Shown: positions 8,274 through 14,804 of the stretch, piece after piece
How positions within the stretch are numbered: the first letter of the stretch is position 1
How the letters are laid out: each line of letters starts with the position of its first letter
Origin: Bacteroidota bacterium
Lineage (GTDB): Bacteria > Bacteroidota > Bacteroidia > Bacteroidales > UBA10428
Length of the DNA: 15,945 nucleotides
Assembly (NCBI GenBank): GCA_024640925.1
Contig: JAHEEB010000015.1
Coordinates: forward strand, 1 to 15,945
Reading direction: 5' to 3'
Position numbers and translations under genes: made by a program
The notes under the pieces: generated by a model
The model's input: only the letters and a program-made list of their open reading frames with translations
What the model was told of the DNA's origin: nothing
Databases searched by the model: none

Positions 8274-8855
8274 TCAAACTTGCGCCCTGTTAATTGCATC
8301 ATCGCTCCAGGTCGGGAAATTCTCCAGTGCAGGCCAGAAATCGGCAGGATCATCAATGAGTTTCCACATAGCAAGGTGCTCGGGACTCAGAAAGTGTTCT
8401 TCGGCCATTTTTATAAAAAAATCGGAAAGAGGCTTATAAAAGTCTTTGGTATTCAAAAGAAGTATTGGTTTTGTGAATTTCCCCAGTCGTTTTAATGTAA
8501 TTACTTCGGCTAGTTCCTCGAGAGTGCCTGTACCACCGGGCAAAGCAATAACCACATCGGTACCTTCAATTAGTTTTTTCTTTCGTTCGTGCATATCGTG
8601 TACAATACGCATATCGGCAACCCCCGGATGAGCCCATTCGATTTTTGCCATAAATTCAGGTATTATTCCGGTAATGCTTCCATTTTTCTCGAGGTAGCGA
8701 TTGGCTATGGTACCCATTAAACCCACCGATCCGCCGCCATAAATAACCCGGGCATTCCGCGAAAGTAAAACATCGGCCAACTCAATGGTTGCTTTAAAGT
8801 ATGCCTGGTCAACTTTATGACTAGAGGCACAATATACAGTTACTGATAGTTGCAT
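8274..8855 (-). CDS. LOG family nucleotide 5'-monophosphate phosphoribohydrolase (TIGR00730 type)
   Basis: A 193-residue Rossmann-fold protein of the LOG ('lysine decarboxylase-like') family. Diagnostic motifs are GGGSVGLMG at 40-48, the MHERKKKL segment at 88-95 with the catalytic arginine/lysine pair, and PGGTGTLEE at 106-114. Characterised members cleave cytokinin riboside or purine nucleoside 5'-monophosphates to base and ribose 5-phosphate; the old lysine decarboxylase label is wrong for this family. Length and motifs are complete, so it should be active; the bacterial substrate is likely a purine nucleotide such as AMP. The start codon lies only 7 nt past a strong hairpin that ends the upstream lipoprotein gene, so LOG needs either its own promoter inside that gene or read-through. 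Confidence 0.92.
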   Translation of the reverse strand: MQLSVTVYCASSHKVDQAYFKATIELADVLLSRNARVIYGGGSVGLMGTIANRYLEKNGSITGIIPEFMAKIEWAHPGVADMRIVHDMHERKKKLIEGTDVVIALPGGTGTLEELAEVITLKRLGKFTKPILLLNTKDFYKPLSDFFIKMAEEHFLSPEHLAMWKLIDDPADFWPALENFPTWSDDAINRAQV

Positions 8856-8890
8856 AAAAGAGGCCGCCCCTTTCCGGGGCGGCTGTTTTT
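8856..8890 (-). terminator. GC-rich hairpin between the lipoprotein gene and the LOG gene
   Basis: GCCGCCCC (8863-8870) and GGGGCGGC (8876-8883) form a perfect 8-bp stem with a 5-nt loop, flanked by an A/T run on each side (TTTTTTT on the plus strand from 8885, CTCTTTTAT on the minus strand). It lies just after the lipoprotein stop and directly before the LOG ATG. It looks like a terminator for the minus-strand lipoprotein gene, though the longer T run is on the plus strand, so it may act both ways. Confidence 0.7.
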
Positions 8891-9943
8891 TTAGTGTGAA
8901 TCGTAATAAATATTTGACCAGGTTTGATATTCACTTGAATCATCGTTATAAATTCCACCCCAATCGCCATCGGAAGGAGTGGTGGCATCTTCATCTCCAT
9001 TCGAATCGCCAAGGCGGGTATCATCTTTAAAGGAGGTGAATGCATTTCCGGTTCCCTGGTTAATTTGTGCACCTATACCTATTGTGAGTTCGCTGGAAGG
9101 GGTAAACTTCACAACCACATTATTTCCTAAGGTTAAAGAACCTGGAGATTCTATCCAAAGGTCGTTGTCATTAATAAGAAAAGGAACTTCCGTTTCTTCC
9201 CATTGAACAGCCCTGATTATTCCTTCCAAATCGTATAGAGCTATACAGTTCATCGAATTTGTCTGGGTGGCATCATCGGGATTTGAGAAAATGTTTGAGT
9301 TATCAATGTCAATAGTGGTTGTTACCGAGAGAGGAAGAATATTTCCATAGAAAACATTATTGGTTATTACTGTGGTATTTTTGGCCCCGGTGCAATCAAG
9401 GACTCCAAAGTAAGAGTCGCCGAACTTTCCACCTTTGTTGTACAGGAAAAAACAATGGTCGATTGTAGCCATTTCATTGAATATTTCAAGAGTACTTAAA
9501 TTAGAAGCTCCACCATACATAAAGTAACAGTATTTAAAACTGCTGCCATTCCCTTCAACATAAATATTATTCCAGTCTCCATTCAGGGGCAATGTGGTTG
9601 TTCCATTGTTATTTACATCGCCACCATGTTTGTCATCGTTAATAGATGTAAAGTAAATTGGTTTATCAGCAGTTCCATTAGCAATAATGGTTCCATCAGC
9701 ACCAACACTCATACCAGGGCCATCAGCACGGAATTTGATTACTGTTCCTGCTTCAATGGTAAGGGTACTGGTTACCCATAAGTCGTAGCTCTCGATTACA
9801 TAAACAGAACTGGCATACCAGGTAGTTGGAGAAGTAATGTTTTCGGTAATATAAACGATATTACTTCCGTTGTTTTCATCATCGTCGCATCCAGCCATGA
9901 AGAATGGAACGATAAAAGCGAATAAAGAAATAACTTTTTTCAT
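8891..9943 (-). CDS. Surface-type lipoprotein with two diverged beta-rich repeats
   Basis: A 350-residue predicted lipoprotein of unknown function. The signal peptide MKKVISLFAFIVPFFMAGC ends in a lipobox with C19, followed at once by DDDENN; acidic residues after the lipidated Cys resemble the lipoprotein export signal that sends proteins to the outer surface in Bacteroidota. The body is beta-rich with many Asn, Asp, Gly and Thr, as in parallel beta-helix or beta-sandwich proteins. Two segments align with each other: about 54-131 and about 261-334. Both run from DLW(V/I) through a (V/I)xxGxxVVIKF-like strand to an FTS-x4-D-x2-GD-x-N stretch and finish in a GDW(N/G)(N/G)IY motif; the Asp-rich parts could bind calcium. 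No enzyme motif is seen. Adhesin or glycan-binding roles would fit but are guesses. It ends at a GC-rich hairpin. Confidence 0.75.
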   Translation of the reverse strand: MKKVISLFAFIVPFFMAGCDDDENNGSNIVYITENITSPTTWYASSVYVIESYDLWVTSTLTIEAGTVIKFRADGPGMSVGADGTIIANGTADKPIYFTSINDDKHGGDVNNNGTTTLPLNGDWNNIYVEGNGSSFKYCYFMYGGASNLSTLEIFNEMATIDHCFFLYNKGGKFGDSYFGVLDCTGAKNTTVITNNVFYGNILPLSVTTTIDIDNSNIFSNPDDATQTNSMNCIALYDLEGIIRAVQWEETEVPFLINDNDLWIESPGSLTLGNNVVVKFTPSSELTIGIGAQINQGTGNAFTSFKDDTRLGDSNGDEDATTPSDGDWGGIYNDDSSEYQTWSNIYYDSH

Positions 9944-10209
9944 AAAAAACAGATTTAGGTTAGACGATTAAGTTTATCAATTATTTTGATAAATCCAACT
10001 TCTTTTGATTAATTAATCAGTATAGTAAAGCAGATTATCTTATGTCACTGAGATGAAATTGTGACTGGGAATTTAAATTTCAATCAACTTTGAGATAATG
10101 ATAAAATTACAATAATTATGCCAGAAAACAGACATGATATTTTGCCCGGGTTATGAACATGGCATAGGGCTGAAAGAATCAGACATGTGCTCCGGACAGA
10201 TAACAATAA
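9944..10209. other. AT-rich gap upstream of the lipoprotein gene, with two palindromes
   Basis: No gene is visible here. Close to the lipoprotein start lies a perfect inverted repeat, TTTATCAA (9973-9980), 5-nt loop, TTGATAAA (9986-9993), and 13 nt further a 12-base perfect palindrome GATTAATTAATC (10007-10018). Either may be an operator or a leader stem for the minus-strand lipoprotein gene. I found no exact match to the Bacteroidota promoter pattern. The stretch 10120-10200 is less AT-rich and shows nothing I recognise beyond two copies of CAGACATG. Confidence 0.4.
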
Positions 10210-10210
10210 A

Positions 10211-10242
10211 AAAAGAGAAAGTCTTTTTTGACTTTCTCTTTT
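10211..10242. terminator. Strong hairpin terminator downstream of nrdJ
   Basis: AAAAGAGAAAGTC (10211-10223) pairs perfectly with GACTTTCTCTTTT (10230-10242) around a T6 loop, giving a 13-bp stem whose own ends supply the T tract on both strands. It lies 35 nt after the nrdJ stop on the minus strand. Confidence 0.85.
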
Positions 10243-10276
10243 CCCTTTGATTGATTATTATAAAGACGGTTAGCTG

Positions 10277-12889
10277 TCAACCGCATTTAGAAGATCCACA
10301 GTTTGTGCAAAGCAGGCAACCTTCCTGGTAAATAAGGCTGTCGGAACCACACTCCTGGCATTTGGCACCTTTCTTTACTTTGGTACCATTTGGGATATAT
10401 CTTTTTAGAGCACGTTCCACACCGTTTTTCCAGGTATTTATATTATCGCTGTCAAGGTGCAATGATGATACCAGACGTACAATATCGGCGATTGGCATGC
10501 CATGTCTCAAAACAGAAGAGATTAATTTGGCATAGTTCCAGTATTCCTTGGCAAACATATGTGATAATCCGCCCAGAGTGTTTTTATACCCATATTTATC
10601 GATATACTGGAAGTCGTAACGAGAAACACCATTTTCGTCGCGTGTTTTAATAATTTTACCTTTTTTAATTGATTTAGGTATTGGAAACATTTCTTCATCG
10701 GCCAGACCTGTAAAAATCTCGTATGGACGGTCGTCTTTAATACCAACGAAAGCCACCCATTTTTCATCGTCGTTATTGAAACGGAGAATTTCAGCTTCTA
10801 ATACATCCGGACGTTTAAAGTGGACAAGTTCTTCATTTTTCGAGCTGTCTTTCTTTTTATCATTTCCAACAAGAACTCCATTCCTGGAACCTTCTCGGTA
10901 AACAGTAACACCTTTGCATCCGCTTTCCCAGGCTTTAATGTATAATTTACCGACCATTTCTTCCTGAACATCTTCAGGCAAATTGATGGTAACACTTATT
11001 GAATGATCAACCCATTTCTGAACTTCACCTTGCATATGTACCTTGCTTATCCAGTCAACATCGTTTGAAGTGGCTTTATAATAGGGCGATTTTTCAACAA
11101 TTGTTTTAAGTTCTTCGTCAGGTAAACTTTTTACCTGTTCCGGATCATATCCGTTTGTACTTAGCCAGGTAATAAATTTATGATGGAAAACACAGTATTC
11201 TTCCCATGAATCGCCTACTTCATCTACAAAAGCTATTTTCGAACCGGTATCATTGGGATTTACCTTGCGTCTGCGTTTATATACAGGCAGGAAAACAGGT
11301 TCGATGCCTGAGGTAGTTTGGGTCATAAGACTGGTAGTGCCAGTTGGCGCTATAGTTAAGAGAGCAATGTTACGGCGTCCATATTTTGTCATCTCACGAT
11401 AAAGATCTTCGTCTTCGTTCTTCAGACGCATAATAAATGGATTATTCTTTTCGAGGTGAGAATCATAAATACCGAATGCACCACGATCTTTTGCCAGGTA
11501 TACCGATGAACGATAAGCTTCGAGAGCAACAGTCTTGTGAACTTCAATAGAGAAGTCAACTGCATCGTCGCTGCCATATCTCAAACCTAGAGCTGCAAGC
11601 ATGTCACCTTCTGCTGTAATGCCAATACCTGTGCGGCGACCTTCTTCAGCCTTCAAGCGGATATTTTCCCAGAGTTTTTTCTCAACCCTTTTTACTTCCT
11701 GTTCTTCCGGATCTTCGGTTACTTTATCAAGAATAGCATCAATCTTTTCGAGTTCAAGGTCAATAATATCATCCATCAAGCGCTGAGAGATATGGACGTG
11801 TTTTTTGAAGAGGTCGAAATTAAATTTTGCCTCAGCAGTAAAAGGTTTTTCAACATAACTATATAAATTGATGGCAATAAGTCTGCATGAATCGTAAGGA
11901 CACAAAGGAATTTCGCCACATGGGTTTGTAGATACGGTTTTATATCCGAAATCCTTGTAACAATCAGGAACAGCCTCACGGGCTATTGTATCCCAGAAAA
12001 GGATTCCCGGTTCGGCAGATTTCCATGCATTGTGAACAATTTTATCCCAAAGTTTGCTGGCATCAATTTCTTTTACAACTACTGGTTTATCCGAATCAAT
12101 AGGGAATTGCTGTTTATAGGGTGTGCCATTTACAACGGCTTTCATAAAATCATCATCGATACGTACGGATACATTAGCCCCGGTGACTTTGCCAGATGTC
12201 ATTTTAGCATCAATAAACTGCTCAACATCGGGATGTTTGATGGAAATACTCAGCATTAATGCACCACGGCGGCCATCCTGGGCAACTTCACGGGTTGAGT
12301 TTGAATATCTTTCCATAAATGGAACAATACCCGTTGATGTAAGGGCACTATTTAACACAGGACTGCCTTTGGGGCGGATGTGAGATAAATCGTGACCAAC
12401 ACCTCCACGACGCTTCATTAATTGAACCTGCTCCTGATCAATTTTAAGAATTGCTCCATAAGAATCGGATGGGCCATCGTTACCAATCACAAAGCAATTT
12501 GACAGGGAAGCAATCTGAAAATCGTTACCAATACCTGTCATTGGGCCACCTTGTGGAACAATGTAATTAAAGTTATCAAGAACTTCGTAGATTTCCTGTT
12601 CTGTAAGTGGATTTGGATATTTCTTTTCTATACGATACAGTTCTCTTGCTAACCGGCGATGCATGTGATCCGGATTTTTCTCATATAAATTTCCAAAGGA
12701 ATCTTTTAAAGCATACTTGTTTATCCACACAGTAGCGGCTAGTTCGTCGCCCTTAAAGTACTCAATGGAGCTCTTAAGGGCTTCGTCGTAAGAATAAACT
12801 GGCTGGGAAGGTTTGGGGTCTTCCTTTTTTCTTTCATTAACTCCCATTTCAACTCTCAATTCTTTTGTTTTAATTTCTTCAGATTGCAT
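10277..12889 (-). CDS. nrdJ: Adenosylcobalamin-dependent (class II) ribonucleotide reductase
   Basis: Reduces ribonucleotides to deoxyribonucleotides using a cobalamin-generated thiyl radical, independent of oxygen. From the ATG at 12889 it has 870 residues; an in-frame TTG at 12928 would add 13 residues without family character. Visible: the SNCFV redox cysteine (C132), GGVGHDLSHIRPKGS (about 162-176), the NPCGE active site with N322, C324 (thiyl) and E326, the second redox cysteine C335 in DSCRLIAINL, the PTGT phosphate loop (about 515-518), a GCKGVTVYREGSR segment (about 657-669), then a TSCPD-type domain and a C-terminal zinc-ribbon-like tail with CQEC (844-847) and cysteines at 858, 861, 864 and 869, the last probably relaying reducing equivalents. 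Single gene between a terminator and a long leader region. No cobalamin riboswitch is recognisable upstream. Confidence 0.96.
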   Translation of the reverse strand: MQSEEIKTKELRVEMGVNERKKEDPKPSQPVYSYDEALKSSIEYFKGDELAATVWINKYALKDSFGNLYEKNPDHMHRRLARELYRIEKKYPNPLTEQEIYEVLDNFNYIVPQGGPMTGIGNDFQIASLSNCFVIGNDGPSDSYGAILKIDQEQVQLMKRRGGVGHDLSHIRPKGSPVLNSALTSTGIVPFMERYSNSTREVAQDGRRGALMLSISIKHPDVEQFIDAKMTSGKVTGANVSVRIDDDFMKAVVNGTPYKQQFPIDSDKPVVVKEIDASKLWDKIVHNAWKSAEPGILFWDTIAREAVPDCYKDFGYKTVSTNPCGEIPLCPYDSCRLIAINLYSYVEKPFTAEAKFNFDLFKKHVHISQRLMDDIIDLELEKIDAILDKVTEDPEEQEVKRVEKKLWENIRLKAEEGRRTGIGITAEGDMLAALGLRYGSDDAVDFSIEVHKTVALEAYRSSVYLAKDRGAFGIYDSHLEKNNPFIMRLKNEDEDLYREMTKYGRRNIALLTIAPTGTTSLMTQTTSGIEPVFLPVYKRRRKVNPNDTGSKIAFVDEVGDSWEEYCVFHHKFITWLSTNGYDPEQVKSLPDEELKTIVEKSPYYKATSNDVDWISKVHMQGEVQKWVDHSISVTINLPEDVQEEMVGKLYIKAWESGCKGVTVYREGSRNGVLVGNDKKKDSSKNEELVHFKRPDVLEAEILRFNNDDEKWVAFVGIKDDRPYEIFTGLADEEMFPIPKSIKKGKIIKTRDENGVSRYDFQYIDKYGYKNTLGGLSHMFAKEYWNYAKLISSVLRHGMPIADIVRLVSSLHLDSDNINTWKNGVERALKRYIPNGTKVKKGAKCQECGSDSLIYQEGCLLCTNCGSSKCG

Positions 12890-13263
12890 CGCAATAAATT
12901 TAATATTCTGTTTACATGTAATATACAAATGATAAATATCTCCCTATTTTTGAATTGCAATATAAAAACAGAAAGCTTCCCGAACAATCATAAACAACTT
13001 GTAGTTTTAAACATTTCAAATAAGTTATCAACCTTTGGGTGTAACCTTCTGTAAAGGTGATTATTATTGCAGTACATGCCCTTTTATATACAAAAACTGA
13101 ACATCAAAACCTATCTTTTTTAAATAAAAATTATAAAATAAATATTAACAAAGATACAACAGAAATTTTCCGGAATCGGAGGAAATTATAATCTTAACGT
13201 TACAGGGTAACGATGTGTATTTTCGCTTGGTTCGACACTTTTAAGTATAAGAATCAGAAAAAT
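12890..13263. other. Long AT-rich region upstream of nrdJ
   Basis: About 370 nt without a credible gene. On the minus strand a TTG (12987-12985), 20 nt, TATATTG (12964-12958) pair resembles a Bacteroidota promoter lacking one T of the -7 box and could start nrdJ transcription about 60 nt before its ATG. A short imperfect inverted repeat, ACCTTT (13031-13036) and AAAGGT (13053-13058), lies further out. I searched by eye for the conserved B12-box of cobalamin riboswitches and for a paired NrdR-box pattern and saw neither. The remainder is plain AT-rich sequence. Confidence 0.4.
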
Positions 13264-13294
13264 TTTGATCAAATGAAACAAATGTCTATCTTCG
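13264..13294 (+). promoter_or_regulatory. Predicted promoter for the tRNA-Leu transcript
   Basis: TTTG at 13264-13267, 19 nt, then TATCTTCG at 13287-13294 fits the Bacteroidota TTTG-N19-TAnnTTTG pattern with one change. Transcription would start near 13300, about 20 nt before the first tRNA-like repeat at 13321, a normal leader length for a tRNA gene. The intact tRNA lies about 205 nt downstream of that start, behind both repeat units. Confidence 0.5.
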
Positions 13295-13320
13295 CAAACC
13301 GTTTTTATAGTTTAAACCTT

Positions 13321-13402
13321 ACCCGGATGGCGGAACTGAAGGAGCTGCCGACATCCCTAGTAGAGGTAAAAAGAAAAAAAATTGCTCCTACTTTGAAATA
13401 AC
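13321..13402 (+). repeat. tRNA-Leu 5'-end repeat unit 1
   Basis: Begins with ACCCGGATGGCGGAA, identical to tRNA-Leu positions 2-15 with A in place of G1. It continues with a segment ending CCGACATCCC that has no counterpart in the tRNA but recurs in unit 2. GGATGgCGG (13325-13333) can pair with CCGaCATCC (13348-13356), 8 of 9 pairs. The unit ends with an A-rich stretch and a block, 13380-13402, that is repeated exactly before the real tRNA. Confidence 0.8.
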
Positions 13403-13505
13403 GCCCGGATGGCGGAACCGACGGAGGAGCTCCCGACATCCCTTGATAATTGTGGCGACCTGATGAAAATAATCAGGAAAATAATTGCTCCTACTTTGAA
13501 ATAAC
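13403..13505 (+). repeat. tRNA-Leu 5'-end repeat unit 2
   Basis: Begins with GCCCGGATGGCGGAA (13403-13417), identical to the first 15 nt of the intact tRNA. As in unit 1, GGATGgCGG (13407-13415) faces CCGaCATCC (13433-13441); the loop contains the palindrome GGAGCTCC (13426-13433). A second hairpin, CCTGAT/ATCAGG, sits at 13459-13477. The 38 nt at 13380-13417 recur exactly at 13483-13520 (period 103), so the repeat runs across the unit border into the tRNA gene. Confidence 0.8.
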
Positions 13506-13589
13506 GCCCGGATGGCGGAATAGGTAGACGCGCTGGTCTCAAAAACCAGTGACCGCAAGGTCGTGCCGGTTCGATTCCGGCTTCGGGTA
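13506..13589 (+). tRNA. tRNA-Leu (anticodon CAA)
   Basis: Folds as a class II tRNA: acceptor GCCCGGA with TTCGGGT (13582-13588, G1-U72 and G6-U67 wobbles), anticodon stem CTGGT/ACCAG with loop CTCAAAA and anticodon CAA reading UUG, a long variable arm TGACC-GCAA-GGTC, the T arm GCCGG-TTCGATT-CCGGC, and discriminator A at 13589. CCA is not encoded. It is preceded by two tandem partial copies of its 5' end and followed by a terminator. Confidence 0.95.
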
Positions 13590-13592
13590 CAA

Positions 13593-13631
13593 AAAGTCCT
13601 TTACAATTTAATTGTAAGGGGCTTTTTTTTT
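13593..13631 (+). terminator. Terminator of the tRNA-Leu transcript
   Basis: A 15-bp stem, 13593-13607 with 13611-13625, includes a few G-U pairs, has a 3-nt loop and runs straight into a T tract (13623-13631). It starts 3 nt after the tRNA. Confidence 0.9.
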
Positions 13632-13679
13632 AGGCTCTGGCAATAAAAGGGAAATAGATCTGAATTTGCATTAAATCTA

Positions 13680-14609
13680 TTATTTAATAGTTGTTAATGA
13701 GTAATATACTTCATCAATTACAGAACTCATTTTTTTCAGATCGAGGGTTTCCATCTTATCGGATTCCTGGTGGTATCGGGGATTCCTGTAAAAGGATGTA
13801 TTGGTGACCATAATGGCACTGTAATCAAATTTCCAGTAATTCAAATGGTCAGAAAAATCAATTCCGGGCAGAATTGATGGGGCTTTTATCGATTTCGTAT
13901 CAATTAATTCAGTATTCTTCATCAGTTCCTTGATATCATTCCCAAAAGATCCGTTCCCAAACCGTTGTACTATCATAATGTAATTTGCTTCATCACCATA
14001 TATAATTGCTTTATGTGGAAGCGGATATTGTTGAGATTTTGGTTTATCTGAGAAGTACCCTATCATTTCGAGGCAAATCATCCCTTTAACCGAAACATTC
14101 GAATCATAAAGCGACTTAGCATGAATGTAACTTCCCATAAACTCAGTTCTAAAGAAGGGTGGTTCTTCAAGCGTGTAAGCTACCAGATCAATGCGGTAAT
14201 TTGTTTTTTTATTGTGCAGAAGCCTTGCCAGTTCAAGTAATCCAACAATGCCACTTGCATTATCATCGGCTCCCTCCTGGTTCCCGCAAACATCGTAATG
14301 TGCACCAACAATAATTCTTGATGTATCTTTTATATGAAAGGAGCCAATAACATTTTTATATTCAACTCCATTTACCATAAAAGGTTGAAAATATACCGTA
14401 TCGCAATACTCTTTAAAATTCAGAAAGATGTAATCTGCTATATGATTAAGCGCTTTCACATTAAGATAATTTCTGTAGTTCTCTGTTCTAGTTATAAAAG
14501 CCAGGTGATCTTCAATTCGGTCAACATCAGAATGCATCTTAACATCGGCACTTACAGCACAAGAAGCTAAAATTGCGATAAAGGAAATACTTTTTATAAT
14601 CGGTTTCAT
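13680..14609 (-). CDS. M28 family zinc peptidase, predicted lipoprotein
   Basis: A 309-residue zinc-dependent exopeptidase-type protein. The N-terminus is a lipoprotein signal with lipobox LASC (C17), so it should be anchored in a membrane facing the periplasm. Family M28 ligands are in place: H104 (GAHYDV), D116 (GADDNASG), catalytic E148 and ligand E149 (TLEEPPFF), E181 (CLEMIGYF) where many relatives have Asp, and H280 (RYHQESD). The stretches TLEEPPFFRTEFMGS and LEMIGYFSD mark a subfamily I recognise as common in bacteria. It points toward the tRNA gene and lies divergent from mpl across a 195-nt gap. Substrate is unknown: M28 includes aminopeptidases, carboxypeptidases and glutaminyl cyclases. 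Confidence 0.9.
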   Translation of the reverse strand: MKPIIKSISFIAILASCAVSADVKMHSDVDRIEDHLAFITRTENYRNYLNVKALNHIADYIFLNFKEYCDTVYFQPFMVNGVEYKNVIGSFHIKDTSRIIVGAHYDVCGNQEGADDNASGIVGLLELARLLHNKKTNYRIDLVAYTLEEPPFFRTEFMGSYIHAKSLYDSNVSVKGMICLEMIGYFSDKPKSQQYPLPHKAIIYGDEANYIMIVQRFGNGSFGNDIKELMKNTELIDTKSIKAPSILPGIDFSDHLNYWKFDYSAIMVTNTSFYRNPRYHQESDKMETLDLKKMSSVIDEVYYSLTTIK

Positions 14610-14775
14610 TAGTAAATATTTGTACCAATATACTCATAAGGAGCAATATACAGTTCAGAAAAAAAGTTAATTGTTTTTCCTTTATTTAATGTAAAACTGT
14701 TGATTTTGCTGGAGCATCTTCTCTAAAGGCCAAATAAGGTTTATAAGTTTTATTTTAGTTCTGTGTCAGCTTTTA

Positions 14776-14783
14776 TATTTTCG
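14776..14783 (+). promoter_or_regulatory. Possible -7 box of mpl
   Basis: TATTTTCG about 21 nt before the mpl ATG resembles the TATCTTCG box of the tRNA promoter. The -33 region (around 14753-14758, TTTTAG) is a poor match, so this is tentative. Confidence 0.3.
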
Positions 14784-14804
14784 GACAGTAAAAAATTGAA
14801 ACGT

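Noticed and set aside
13031..13058. ACCTTT / AAAGGT inverted repeat upstream of nrdJ as a riboswitch or operator
   Set aside because: Six-base arms with a 16-nt loop are expected by chance; no supporting conserved elements around it.
13213..13542. Short open frames on both strands across the tRNA-Leu repeat units
   Set aside because: They run through the partial tRNA copies and hairpin arms, have low-complexity Lys/Ser-rich content, and match no protein family I know; the DNA is better explained as repeats.
14066..14068. Glu (E181) in place of the usual Asp zinc ligand in the M28 peptidase
   Set aside because: The LEMIGYFSD context belongs to a known M28 subfamily in which Glu is normal here, so it is not a defect.
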